This document shows positions 8,606 to 16,343 of a stretch of DNA of 64,000 nt, piece after piece. Position 1 is the stretch's first letter. Every line of letters starts with the position of its first letter. Below the pieces are notes generated by a model, which was not told where the DNA came from, searched no databases, and saw only the letters and a list, made by a program, of their open reading frames with translations. The position numbers were made by a program, and so were the translations under genes. The stretch is from Hoeflea_A sp963921345 (GTDB lineage: Bacteria; Pseudomonadota; Alphaproteobacteria; Rhizobiales; Rhizobiaceae): NCBI GenBank assembly GCA_963921345.3, contig CAWUFE020000007.1, positions 1,984,001 to 2,048,000 of the forward strand. Direction: 5' to 3'.

Positions 8606-8881
8606 ATGAAGCTGATCGTTTCGGACACGTTCAGAGCATCCTACCAAAAGCTTGCAGCGGACAGGAAAAGGGCGGTTGACCGCACCATTCGGAAAATGGC
8701 AGGCGATCCGGTTCCGCCGTCCCTGAAAATTCGCAGGTTTGAGAGTTTAGACGGGGTCTGGATCGCCAATGTCGGCAAGGGAGACCGCATCCTCTTCGAG
8801 CGACCGGATCCCGATACCGCAAGGTTGATGGATGTCGGGCTGCACGACAAAACCTATCGAAAATGGAACCGGCTGAAGTAG
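8606..8881 (+). CDS. RelE/ParE-superfamily toxin
   Basis: This 91-aa protein fits the small RelE/ParE/HigB ribonuclease or gyrase-poison fold. An N-terminal strand (KLIVSDTFRASYQKL) leads into two helices with a basic character (DRKRAVDRTIRKMAGDP). Then come the antiparallel sheet strands 'SLKIRRFESLDGVWIANVGKGDRILFE' and 'RLMDVGLHDKTYRKW'. The terminal 'VGxHDxxYrw' pattern is common in RelE/YoeB-like toxins, where the last aromatic/histidine residues act on mRNA. It directly follows the 185-aa gene in the same operon. Within a phage it would serve as an addiction or anti-phage module; the target is not predictable from sequence. Confidence 0.75.
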   Translation: MKLIVSDTFRASYQKLAADRKRAVDRTIRKMAGDPVPPSLKIRRFESLDGVWIANVGKGDRILFERPDPDTARLMDVGLHDKTYRKWNRLK

Positions 8882-9110
8882 GTGCACGAACCTTTAAACG
8901 CCGATGCAACGACTGTGCAAGCGTGATGAAGGGTTCGCCGCAGATCGGAACGCAAATCGCCCGGAAAAAATCGGTGTTTTACGGCGATCCCGAAGCCCGA
9001 TCCGCCGAGATTGAGCAAATCACCGTCGCACGGTAGTTTCCAACTGGCGCACGACGATCGGCACGGGACCACCCGCAGACCCCTTACTTTCCCGCCGTTT
9101 CAGCATTCTC

Positions 9111-9136
9111 ATTCGGGTTCATTCGGGTTCATTCGG
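9111..9136 (+). repeat. Tandem decamer ATTCGGGTTC near the prophage edge
   Basis: Two exact copies (9111-9120, 9121-9130) are followed by a partial copy (ATTCGG, 9131-9136). A preceding 'attct' makes a loose fourth unit. They sit about 25 bp inside the inferred phage/chromosome junction, in otherwise non-coding DNA (8882-9128) where no other feature is seen. They could be transposase-binding or end-associated repeats of the phage, or simple slippage. Confidence 0.6.
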
Positions 9137-9554
9137 ATTGAGCATTATTTCTGTCGTCCCAAAATTTGCGCGGCACCAGGCCAAGATGGCCCATGACCGG
9201 GATGTCCTCCCGAGCCAGAGCGCGCACGACGTCCATGCTGCGGGCCGTCATCACCGCGTCAGCTCCAAGGCCAAGCGCCCGAAAAGCCTCGCGCATGATG
9301 TCTTCGGTCGTCGGAAAGTCCGGAATGGTGATCGCCGCCGTCAGAAACAGCGTGTCATTGCCGGCCCGTACGCGCTCGACATTGGCCGAGTTGCAGATGA
9401 TCATGTCGATCCCCGCCTCGGCGGCGGCCGCTGCTTCCTCTTCGGTGTTGGCGGTGACCTGCGTCCATTTGCGACGGCCCTTTTGCGCCTGCATGTCGGC
9501 AACCGTGACGGATCGTACGGTCGGGCGCGCCGACCAGGTGTAAACGCGTTTCAT
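9129..9554 (-). pseudogene. PanB-like (ketopantoate hydroxymethyltransferase family) gene truncated by the prophage
   Basis: The 141-aa reading frame matches the first half of PanB-family TIM-barrel enzymes: 'KRKWTQVTANTEEEAAAAAEAGIDMIICN' at the position of the PanB 'vmlTAYD...aGvDmilVGDS' region, then 'GLGADAVMT' and 'EDIPVMGHLGLVPRK', equal to the family's 'GIPVmGHiGLtPQ'. Homology stops there, and the last 11 residues (FWDDRNNAQSE) are unrelated. Normal family members are about 270 aa. It is the last gene of the LIV transporter operon, 26 nt after livG with a good AGGAG, so the intact gene was probably part of the associated catabolic pathway, either PanB-type aldol chemistry on a 2-oxoacid or a relative. 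Confidence 0.7.
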
Positions 9555-9580
9555 GCCAATCTCCTCTCGCCGCCCCCGTA

Positions 9581-10390
9581 TCAGGCGTGGTGCATGATCT
9601 CCGCCCGCACCTCCTCGTCATCCATCTCCTTGCCCAGATAGGCTTCGATCACGGCATGGTCGTCACGCACCTGCTCCGGCGTGCCCTCGGCGATCTTCTC
9701 GCCATGATCGAGCACCGAGACACGGTCGCAGGTGTCCATGACGACTTTGAGGATATGCTCGACGACGATCACGGTCAGCCCGTATTTATGCTTCAGCTGC
9801 ACCATGATGCCCATCAGGTTGTCGACATTGACGGGCGAAAGTCCCGCGGCCGGCTCGTCGAGCATCAGCAGCCTCGGCTTCATGGCAATCGCCCGCCCCA
9901 GGGCAAGCAGCCGGCGCTGGCCGACCGACATTTCCGAGGCCGGGACCTCGGCAAAGTCGGCAAGGCCGATGAAGGAGAGGATCTCCATCATCTCCTCGCG
10001 GATCTTCTTTTCCTCGCTCGCCACCAGCCCGGTGCGAAACACCGCGGCAAACGGTCCGTAGGTCACGTGGCAGTGGTGGCCCACCATGAGGTTTTCCAGC
10101 ACCGTCATTTCGGTGAACATGCGCAGCAGCTGGAAGGTTCGCGACACACCGGCCGCGGCGATGTCGTGCGACTGCCAGTTGGTGATATCGTTGCCGTCGA
10201 AATAGACCGTTCCGGCGTCGGCTCTGTAGACACCCGAAAGCAGGTTGAAGAATGTGCTCTTGCCGGATCCGTTGGGGCCGATCAGCCCGCGGATCTCGCC
10301 CTCGTCGACCTCGAAATCCACTTCCGAGATCGCTTTCAGGCCTCCGAAGCTCTTCGACAGGCCGCTGACGCTGAGAAGCCGGTTGGTCAT
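9581..10390 (-). CDS. livG: Branched-chain amino acid-type ABC transporter ATPase LivG
   Basis: A 269-aa cytoplasmic ATPase of the HAAT (LIV) import family. Walker A is GPNGSGKST (38-46), the signature is MSVGQRR (154-160) and Walker B is LLMLDEPAAG (174-183). The H-loop lies in 'VIVVEHILKVVMDTCDRVSVL'. The family-typical 'GVSRTFQLLRMF' and 'AAGLSPVNVDNLMGIM' are present. The start at 10390 overlaps the permease stop by 4 nt (ATGA). Operon order on the minus strand is livF, livH, binding protein, livM, livG, panB-like. LIV-type systems also import carboxylates, amides and aromatic acids, so the substrate need not be an amino acid. Confidence 0.93.
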   Translation of the reverse strand: MTNRLLSVSGLSKSFGGLKAISEVDFEVDEGEIRGLIGPNGSGKSTFFNLLSGVYRADAGTVYFDGNDITNWQSHDIAAAGVSRTFQLLRMFTEMTVLENLMVGHHCHVTYGPFAAVFRTGLVASEEKKIREEMMEILSFIGLADFAEVPASEMSVGQRRLLALGRAIAMKPRLLMLDEPAAGLSPVNVDNLMGIMVQLKHKYGLTVIVVEHILKVVMDTCDRVSVLDHGEKIAEGTPEQVRDDHAVIEAYLGKEMDDEEVRAEIMHHA

Positions 10391-11466
10391 GCCTGGCCCT
10401 CCTCGCCCGCCGCTGTACCGACCACGTCGCGCTTGCGCTGTGCGGTTGCCTCGCGCGCCGCCACGAAGCGACGGCTGACGAAATAGCGGTCGATGATGCC
10501 GCCGATGCCTTTCGGCATGAACAGCACGGTGCCGACGATGACCAGGCCGAACAGCAGCAACTGGTAGAAGTAGAAATCGCGCGTCAGGTCGGCGACGATG
10601 GTGACGATAATGGCGCCGATGACGCTGCCCCAGACGTTGCCGATACCGCCGAGAACCACCATCAGCAGGACGGTGACCATTTCGATGACGGTGAAATTGT
10701 TCGGATGCACGTAGCCGGGCAGCATGTGCGCGAACAGCGACCCGGCAAGACCGGCATAGATGGCGCTGAGGACGAAGGCGATCAGCTTGTAGCGTTTGAC
10801 GTTGATGCCGGTGGCCGCCGCCGAGAGCGGATCCTCGCGCACCGCCATGAATGCCCGGCCGGTTGCCGACTTGAGAATGGCGAAGGCCGCATAGACCGAC
10901 AGCAACATGAACGGCATGACGAGGTAATAGTAGCTCTCGTAGGTTCTCAGCACGATGCCGAAGAAATCCGGCGGGCGGATGCCACCGATTCCGGAGGCCG
11001 ACCCCAGATAGTTGGTGACCCGGATGAACACTTCGACCGCCTGGGCGAAGGCCAGCGTGGCCAATGCCAGATAGGCGCCTTCGAGCCGAAATGACGGGAA
11101 CCCGACGAGCACTCCGGCAACCGCTGCCGCCGCAATGGCCATCGGCAGGCACACCCAGAACGGCATGCCGAAATGCACCGACAGCACGGCCGACGTATAG
11201 GCGCCGATCGCATAGAGCGCCACATGTCCGACCGTGACCTGACCGCAAAATCCCTTCACGATATTCAGGCCCGTGGCCAGAATGATCATGATCATGATGA
11301 AGTTGATCAGGTAGATCTGGTAATTGTTGAGCGCGACCTGCGGCAGCGGCAGCAGGATGATGAATGCCACCAGCCAAGGCATGAGCGGATGGATGCGCTT
11401 GAGCCGTTCGATCAGACCGGCGAATTTGTCGATAAGTGTATGCATCGGGCCTTCACGAAAACGCAT
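10387..11466 (-). CDS. livM: LIV-type ABC transporter permease LivM
   Basis: A 359-aa integral membrane permease with 8-10 predicted segments. It has the LivM fingerprints 'GFCGQVTVGHVALYAIGAYTSAVL' (about 70-93), 'FPSFRLEGAYLALATLAFA' and 'MVVLGGIGNVWGSVIGA', with the cytoplasmic EAA-like loop 'RAFMAVREDPLSAAATGINV' that contacts the ATPase. An internal ATG seven codons in (11445) is an equally good start. The C-terminus is basic and cytoplasmic. It forms the channel together with LivH. Confidence 0.93.
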   Translation of the reverse strand: MRFREGPMHTLIDKFAGLIERLKRIHPLMPWLVAFIILLPLPQVALNNYQIYLINFIMIMIILATGLNIVKGFCGQVTVGHVALYAIGAYTSAVLSVHFGMPFWVCLPMAIAAAAVAGVLVGFPSFRLEGAYLALATLAFAQAVEVFIRVTNYLGSASGIGGIRPPDFFGIVLRTYESYYYLVMPFMLLSVYAAFAILKSATGRAFMAVREDPLSAAATGINVKRYKLIAFVLSAIYAGLAGSLFAHMLPGYVHPNNFTVIEMVTVLLMVVLGGIGNVWGSVIGAIIVTIVADLTRDFYFYQLLLFGLVIVGTVLFMPKGIGGIIDRYFVSRRFVAAREATAQRKRDVVGTAAGEEGQA

Positions 11467-11506
11467 TCCGGTTCGGCACGGTCACAGTGCCGGTCGACAG
11501 GCGATA

Positions 11507-11533
11507 CCGGAAGCCCAGGGAACGGGCTTCCGG
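11507..11533 (-). other. Stem-loop behind the binding-protein gene
   Basis: CCGGAAGCCC (11507-11516) pairs perfectly with GGGCTTCCGG (11524-11533) around a 7-nt loop. It lies just downstream of the binding-protein stop codon, in the gap before livM. No T-run follows, so it is more likely an RNA-stabilising or processing hairpin than a full terminator. It would let the binding protein be made in excess over the permeases. Confidence 0.55.
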
Positions 11534-11545
11534 CTTGGGAGGGGT

Positions 11546-12754
11546 CTATTCGTCAAGACCGAAATCGATCGGCATGGTCACCCGGTCGAGAATTCCGACT
11601 TCGAAATCCTCACCACCCTTGGTGTAGCCGATCAGCACGACGGTGCGGTTGCCGTCGCGGCATTCCGGGGTCGGATCGGCGCAGAAGCTGATCGGACCGG
11701 AAGCAAGACCTTCGTAGTTGTCGATGCCGGCGATGGCATCGCGAATGGCGGCGCGGTCGTCCGCCAGGCTGGCGTCATCCAGCTTCAAATCGGCATTGTT
11801 GAGCGCCTGTTCAACGATGCGAATGAGGTCCCAGGCTTGGCTGAAGTCGTGGTCGATCTTCTTGACGCCGTACTTGTTACGGACCATTTCGTTGAATTCC
11901 TGAGCGATCGGACGGTCGTCGCTGTCGGAATAGGCCGCCGTATAGAAGACGCCCTTGATGGCGTCGCCAGCGAGCTTCGGAACCGGCGCATTGGAGGCGA
12001 CCGAATTGGCGATACGCTTGACGCTATCGGGAAGGCCGACTTCATAGGACTGGACAAGCGCCCGTGCCATCGGCTCCTGCAGGGCGGCGATGAACACCGC
12101 ATCCGGATTGAGCGCCTTGATCTTCAGCATGTGCGAACGGAAATCGATTTCCTTTTCCTGCACCTGGGCGCTGTAGGCCGGCTCGGCTCCGCACTGCTTG
12201 CGCATCTGCTCCTGCAGGCCTTCCGCGTCGGAAACGGCAGCGGCGTCGGCAGCGTAGACATAGGCGATGTTCTTGCCGACATTGTCGCAGATGTATTTGG
12301 CCACGACGCCCTTGTAGAAGCGCGCCGAAATAGGCACCCGGAACACCCATTCGGAGCCCTTCTGGGTGATCTGGTGGTTGGTCGAGTGCGGAATGATCTG
12401 CGGCACCTGCGCCTGCGCGGTGACGTCGACGATCGGCAGCGACACCGAAGAGCATGTCGATCCGATGATCAGGTGTACGTTTTCCTGGTAGGCGAATTTG
12501 TTGGCGTTGGCGACGCCCTTGTCCGACTTGCACTCGTCGTTGAGCAGGCTAAGCTTGATCGTGTTGCCGTTGATGCCGCCGGCGGCATTGATGGCATCGA
12601 ACTCATCCTGCATCATCTGGCCGTATTTCTGGCCGTTTTCCGAGATCATGCGCATGGTCGCGCCGATGCGGATTTCACCCGCCTGGGCGTTCGACCATGC
12701 GGCCGATGTCGCCAGCAGCGAGGCTGCCATTGCCAATTTCGTCACGTGTTTCAT
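11546..12754 (-). CDS. LIV-type periplasmic substrate-binding protein
   Basis: A 402-aa exported solute receptor (Peripla_BP_6 type). The signal peptide is about residues 1-25 (MKHVTKLAMAASLLATSAAW, then NAQA). The mature start 'GEIRIGATMRMISENGQKYGQMMQDEFDAINAAGG' and the segments 'VHLIIGSTCSSVSLPIVDV' and 'DAVFIAALQEPMARALVQ' fit the two-lobed family. The start at 12754 was chosen over a longer reading because it gives a classical signal peptide and has GGAGATGC before it. The ligand cannot be read from the sequence. The neighbours argue for an organic acid degraded by the adjacent acyl-CoA operon. Confidence 0.92.
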   Translation of the reverse strand: MKHVTKLAMAASLLATSAAWSNAQAGEIRIGATMRMISENGQKYGQMMQDEFDAINAAGGINGNTIKLSLLNDECKSDKGVANANKFAYQENVHLIIGSTCSSVSLPIVDVTAQAQVPQIIPHSTNHQITQKGSEWVFRVPISARFYKGVVAKYICDNVGKNIAYVYAADAAAVSDAEGLQEQMRKQCGAEPAYSAQVQEKEIDFRSHMLKIKALNPDAVFIAALQEPMARALVQSYEVGLPDSVKRIANSVASNAPVPKLAGDAIKGVFYTAAYSDSDDRPIAQEFNEMVRNKYGVKKIDHDFSQAWDLIRIVEQALNNADLKLDDASLADDRAAIRDAIAGIDNYEGLASGPISFCADPTPECRDGNRTVVLIGYTKGGEDFEVGILDRVTMPIDFGLDE

Positions 12755-12791
12755 TGCATCTCCTCCCTTGGTGAGATTGGGTGGGCCGGGT

Positions 12792-13676
12792 TCAGGCCTT
12801 GACCTTGGCAAGCACGCCGAACAGCCCGGTTGGTCTGACAAGCAGAACAAAAATCAGCAGCAGGAACGCGTAGATGTCCTTGTGGCTGCCGGAGATGTAG
12901 GCGGCGCCCAGCGTCTCGAAGACGCCGACCATCAGGCCGCCCAGAATGGCTCCCGGCAGGGAGCCGAAGCCGCCGACCACCGCCGCGGCGAACGCCTTGA
13001 TGAGGATCAGGTATCCCATCTCCACCTGCACATAATTGATGGGTCCGATGAGCACGCCGCCGGCGGCGGCAAGGGCGCAAGCCACGCCGAAGATGAGCGA
13101 GATCATCAGCGGCACGTTGATGCCCATCAGAAAGGCGATTTCCTTGTTGGCGGCGACCGCCCGCACCGCCAGGCCGAGCTTGGTGTGGCGCAGGAACAGA
13201 TGCAGCAGCGCCATCAGCCCGACCGAGACGATGAGGATCCACAGATAGGACTTCGGCAGGCCGACATCGCCGATCTGAATGGGTGGACCGAACTGCACGT
13301 TGATCGCATGGCCCTCCGCGCCCCAGATCAGGAAGGCTATGTTCTGCAGGATGATGGCCATGCCGAAACCGCAGATGATCATGCCCATGCCGGCGACTGT
13401 GTAGCCGCCGCCCTGGGATGTCAGCCGGCGGTAGAAAACCCGTTCGATGACGATGCCCATGATGCCGGTCAGGATCATCGCCAGGAACAATGTCAGCGGA
13501 TAGGACACGCCGACGTCGTTGTAGAGCACCAGGGCGAAGAACGCCCCGAACATGAAGATCTCGCCATGGGCGAAATGCACGATATCGAGGCCCGAGTAGA
13601 TCAGCGAAATGCCGAGCGCGACGAGACCGTAAACCAGTCCGATGGACAGGCCGACGACGAGGAAATCAAGAAACAT
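12792..13676 (-). CDS. livH: LIV-type ABC transporter permease LivH
   Basis: A 294-aa membrane protein with about eight hydrophobic segments. It shows the LivH signatures 'GLVYGLVALGISLIYSGLDIVHFAHGEIFMFGAF' (about 17-50), 'VGGFGSLPGAILGGLMVG' near residues 224-241, and the cytoplasmic loop 'GLAVRAVAANKEIAFLMGINV'. It pairs with LivM. It starts 15 nt after the livF stop and precedes the binding-protein gene by 37 nt. Confidence 0.93.
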   Translation of the reverse strand: MFLDFLVVGLSIGLVYGLVALGISLIYSGLDIVHFAHGEIFMFGAFFALVLYNDVGVSYPLTLFLAMILTGIMGIVIERVFYRRLTSQGGGYTVAGMGMIICGFGMAIILQNIAFLIWGAEGHAINVQFGPPIQIGDVGLPKSYLWILIVSVGLMALLHLFLRHTKLGLAVRAVAANKEIAFLMGINVPLMISLIFGVACALAAAGGVLIGPINYVQVEMGYLILIKAFAAAVVGGFGSLPGAILGGLMVGVFETLGAAYISGSHKDIYAFLLLIFVLLVRPTGLFGVLAKVKA

Positions 13677-13691
13677 TGGCAGGCTCCCCCA

Positions 13692-14423
13692 TCACGTGCC
13701 TTCAACTTCCGCTACGGTGCCGCCGAGATAGGCATGGCGGACCTTTTCGTCGTGAATCATCTCTTCCGCCTTGCCTTCGATGTGGATGCGGCCGTCATGG
13801 ATGACGTAGCCGTAGCCGGCCAACAGCAGCGCCATGCGCACATTCTGTTCGACCACCAGAATGGTCATGCCCATTTCCTCGCGGATCCGGTTGATCTGCC
13901 GGAAGATATCGAGCACCACCAGTGGCGCCAGCGCGGCAGACGGCTCGTCCAGCATGATCATTTTTGGCGCCGCCATGAGGCCGCGCCCGATCACCAGCAT
14001 CTGCACCTGGCCGCCCGACAGCAGGCCCGACAGCTGCTTCCTGCGCTCTTTCAGGATCGGGAAGAAGGCGTAGACCCGCTCGAGGTCCTGCTTCACGGCG
14101 GCGCGGTCGGAACGCGAGAACGCCCCGAGCATCAGGTTCTCCTCCACCGTCATTCCCGGATAGGAGTCCTTGCCCTGGGTGACCTGGACCAGGCCGGCCC
14201 GGACGATTTCGTGCGGCTCGCGGTTGTGGATGGGCGCCCCATCGAACAGGATCTCGCCGCTCCACACCGGAATCAATCCGGAGATCGCCTTGAGCAGCGT
14301 GGACTTGCCCGTGCCGTTTCCGCCCAGCAGCGCAGCAATCGAGCCGGCATCAACTGTCATGTCGACGCCACGCAGGATCTTGAGCTTTCCGTAGCCCGCC
14401 TCTACGCCCCTGATTTCGAGCAC
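13692..14423 (-). CDS. livF: LIV-type ABC transporter ATPase LivF
   Basis: A 243-aa ATPase, first gene of the transporter operon. Walker A is GGNGTGKST (34-42), the signature is LLSGGQVQ and Walker B is KMIMLDEPSA. I place the start at the GTG at 14423, because GGGAGGA lies 5-6 nt before it and the protein then begins at the usual 'LEIRGVEAGYGKLKIL'. A longer reading to 14588 has no family support. The region just upstream carries an operator-like TGATGCATCA. Confidence 0.9.
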   Translation of the reverse strand: MLEIRGVEAGYGKLKILRGVDMTVDAGSIAALLGGNGTGKSTLLKAISGLIPVWSGEILFDGAPIHNREPHEIVRAGLVQVTQGKDSYPGMTVEENLMLGAFSRSDRAAVKQDLERVYAFFPILKERRKQLSGLLSGGQVQMLVIGRGLMAAPKMIMLDEPSAALAPLVVLDIFRQINRIREEMGMTILVVEQNVRMALLLAGYGYVIHDGRIHIEGKAEEMIHDEKVRHAYLGGTVAEVEGT

Positions 14424-14780
14424 CCAGTTCCTCCCGGTGGAATCATGCGGGCCTTGACCAGCCTCTTCATGTCGCAATCGAGTGTCCGGTTTTCTTCGCC
14501 GCCAAGTCAACGACAGCAGCCGCCAGATTCCGTCAAGATGACCATCAAACCGACCCGCTGGAGCGAAAATTTCGAGATGATGCATCAAACTGTCGCCAGC
14601 GCATCAACTCTCGCGCATCAATCTCGCCGGTAAATGTCGACCTCATTCCGACACGTCAGTTTCAAATCCCGGCCATCTGTTTATCGGTTTGGCAAAGTGC
14701 ATAAATGGAATCGCTGGGAACGTGTTCCAGATCCGGTCAGAATTGATGCGATTTGATGCCTCACCAGCGACCGACGAGCA
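14424..14780. other. 357-bp regulatory region upstream of the LIV operon
   Basis: No gene is supported here. It holds the livF ribosome-binding site (about 14429-14435) and an operator-like palindrome at 14578-14587. Two more GCATCAA half-sites follow (about 14600-14620), and two TTGATGC-type half-sites lie at 14742-14749 and 14753-14759. This clustering suggests that the LacI-type regulator at 24094 acts here. Confidence 0.55.
14578..14587. promoter_or_regulatory. Putative LacI-type operator TGATGCATCA (liv operon)
   Basis: A perfect 10-bp palindrome; with the outer bases it matches 11 of 12 positions of TTGATGCATCAA, which overlaps the start of the LacI-family gene at 24094. It is 155 bp upstream of livF. 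Shared site and adjacent pathway genes suggest one repressor for transporter and catabolic operon. Confidence 0.6.
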
Positions 14781-15611
14781 TCAGAAGTCGCTGCCGAAAC
14801 GGGCGACGATCGTTCGCACAACCTCATCCGGATCGCGCGCCCACCAGTCCAGTCGCGACAGGATTTCGACCTCGATCGCGCCGTCATAGCCGGCCTTCTC
14901 GACCATTTCGCGGATGCCGCGATTATCGATCAGCCCGTCGCCCGGCATGCCGCGGTCGAGTCGGACGTCGCGGGTTTCCCGCAACCAGTCGGAGACGTGA
15001 AAATTGACGATGTGGCGCCCGGCATCGGCGATCTGCCGACCAAGCCGGCTGTCCCACCACAAAGCGTAGGTATCCACTGCCAGCCCCATGACGTCGTCGG
15101 CCCGAACCGAGGCGATCATCGCCATGGCATCGTCTATCGTCGATATCACCGAGCGGTATCCGCAGACCGCGGGATGCAACGGTTCGAGCGCGATGCGAAT
15201 ACCTGCCGCGCGCGCGTCGGGAACGATGTCGATCAACGCCTCCACCGCGCGCTCGCGAGCGGCGGCGAGATCGAGGTCTCCTTCCGACAGCCCTCCGGTA
15301 ATGGCGACGACCGATTTTGCTCCGACCGCCTGCGCCTGTGATATCCGGCGCCGGTTGGCATCGGCCGTCTCGGACGCCTTCCCGCCCTGCCCGGTCAGCA
15401 GGATGGGACAAAGCGAGATTGCCTCGACCCCTTCGCCCGACAGGATCCGCCGCGCCTCGGCCACGCCGACACTTTCCAGCTTCTCGATCCACAGGGCGGT
15501 TTTCCGCACACCATGCCGCGAGAGGCAGGCGATCGAGGCTTGAAAGTCGCACTGCATCAACGTTGCCTGGTGAACGCACAGCCGCGCCAGTGCGTCGGCG
15601 GGCTCAGCCAC
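14781..15611 (-). CDS. Sugar phosphate isomerase/epimerase-like TIM-barrel protein
   Basis: A 276-aa xylose-isomerase-like (AP_endonuc_2) TIM barrel. Recognisable parts are the early strand 'LARLCVHQATLMQCDF', the centre 'GIRIALEPLHPAVCGYRSVISTIDDA' with a probable metal-binding Glu, 'MGLAVDTYALWWD', 'IVNFHVSDWLRETRD', and 'YDGAIEVEILSRLDWWAR' with the last metal-binding Glu. The start is taken at GTG 15611, overlapping the TAG of the SDR gene by one nt, because homology begins before the first ATG (15557). Family members isomerise or epimerise sugars or cyclitol-derived ketones, or act as dehydratases. The substrate is unknown. It is the last gene of the ten-gene operon. Confidence 0.82.
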   Translation of the reverse strand: MAEPADALARLCVHQATLMQCDFQASIACLSRHGVRKTALWIEKLESVGVAEARRILSGEGVEAISLCPILLTGQGGKASETADANRRRISQAQAVGAKSVVAITGGLSEGDLDLAAARERAVEALIDIVPDARAAGIRIALEPLHPAVCGYRSVISTIDDAMAMIASVRADDVMGLAVDTYALWWDSRLGRQIADAGRHIVNFHVSDWLRETRDVRLDRGMPGDGLIDNRGIREMVEKAGYDGAIEVEILSRLDWWARDPDEVVRTIVARFGSDF

Positions 15612-16342
15612 TAGTAAGTCGCCCGGCCGCCGGTCACGTCGAACACCTGTCCGGTGGTGAACGAACAACGCGGGCTTGCAGCCCATGCGGCGGTATCGGC
15701 GATCTCCTGCACCGTGCAAAACCGGCCCATCGGGATCCGGCCGCGCTTGTCGGCGATGTAGTCCCCGCTCATTTCGAGAAACAGGTCGGTTTCGGTGATC
15801 GCCGGCGCCACGCAGTTGACAGTGATGTCAGAGGGTTGCAATTCACGCGCCAGCCCCTTGGCAAACCCGATCACGCCGGCTTTGGCCGCCCCATAGGCGC
15901 AGGCGCCGGGATTGCCTTCCTTTCCGGCAACCGAGGAGATGATGACGATGCGCCCGTATCCGGTCTTGCGCATGTGCCGCACAGCCGGTCGCGTCGTCAG
16001 GAACACACCGGTCAGATCGACGTCGAGCACCTGCTGCCATTCTGCCATGCTGTAGTCCCAGGCTGGCTTGGTCGGGCCGTTGATCCCGGCATTGGCGACA
16101 ACAATGGTGACGTCACCGATCCGGCGCCGTGTCTCTTCGAAAGCCGCATCGACTTCCGCTTCCTGCGTCACGTCGACCTGGCAAGTCGCGGCAAAGGCGG
16201 AATCGTCGCTGATCGGTTCGCAGTCGAGATCCCAGCCGCAAACGCGAACGCCGAGTTCGTTGAACCGGTGCGCGATCGCCCGTCCAATTCCGCGTGATGC
16301 GCCGGTCACGATGGCGGTATGGCCCTCAAGTTCGAAACCCAT
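15611..16342 (-). CDS. SDR-family NAD(P)-dependent oxidoreductase
   Basis: A 243-aa classical short-chain dehydrogenase. Cofactor motif TGASRGIG (13-20), NAG motif in 'VVANAGINGP', catalytic Ser136/137 in 'IISSVAG', and Tyr150/Lys154 in AYGAAK. The length is typical of FabG-like enzymes. The start at 16342 lies 1 nt after the MaoC-like stop; an upstream in-frame ATG (16363) would overlap that gene. In this operon it probably oxidises a 3-hydroxyacyl-CoA or a hydroxy intermediate. Confidence 0.9.
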   Translation of the reverse strand: MGFELEGHTAIVTGASRGIGRAIAHRFNELGVRVCGWDLDCEPISDDSAFAATCQVDVTQEAEVDAAFEETRRRIGDVTIVVANAGINGPTKPAWDYSMAEWQQVLDVDLTGVFLTTRPAVRHMRKTGYGRIVIISSVAGKEGNPGACAYGAAKAGVIGFAKGLARELQPSDITVNCVAPAITETDLFLEMSGDYIADKRGRIPMGRFCTVQEIADTAAWAASPRCSFTTGQVFDVTGGRATY

Positions 16343-16343
16343 G

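Larger units (their letters stand above)
1..9161 (+). mobile_element. Mu-like transposable prophage, right-hand fragment
   Basis: The genes run in the order of a Mu-like phage middle/late region: methyltransferase, Mor-type activator, DUF2730 (gp25), VpaChn25_0724-type protein (gp26 position), DUF3486 (gp27), terminase (gp28), DUF935 portal (gp29) and a gpF/gp30 head protein. After gp30 there are only three small accessory genes, then chromosomal genes on the other strand. All later Mu genes (virion morphogenesis, protease/scaffold, major capsid, tail) are absent. The right boundary is inferred at about 9161, where homology of the neighbouring panB-like gene stops just after a terminal CA (ccca, then aaattt), as expected for a Mu-type end. 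The left end is outside the window. This looks like a defective element with a large internal deletion. Confidence 0.8.

Noticed and set aside
9581..11377. A 598-codon reading that would fuse livG with upstream sequence
   Set aside because: The extra N-terminus is an out-of-frame reading of livM; livG starts at 10390 with an ATGA overlap.
12498..14633. A 711-codon + strand frame antisense to the LIV genes
   Set aside because: Antisense to the binding protein, LivH and LivF, all with clear motifs; composition rich in His/Asp/Gln typical of antisense frames.
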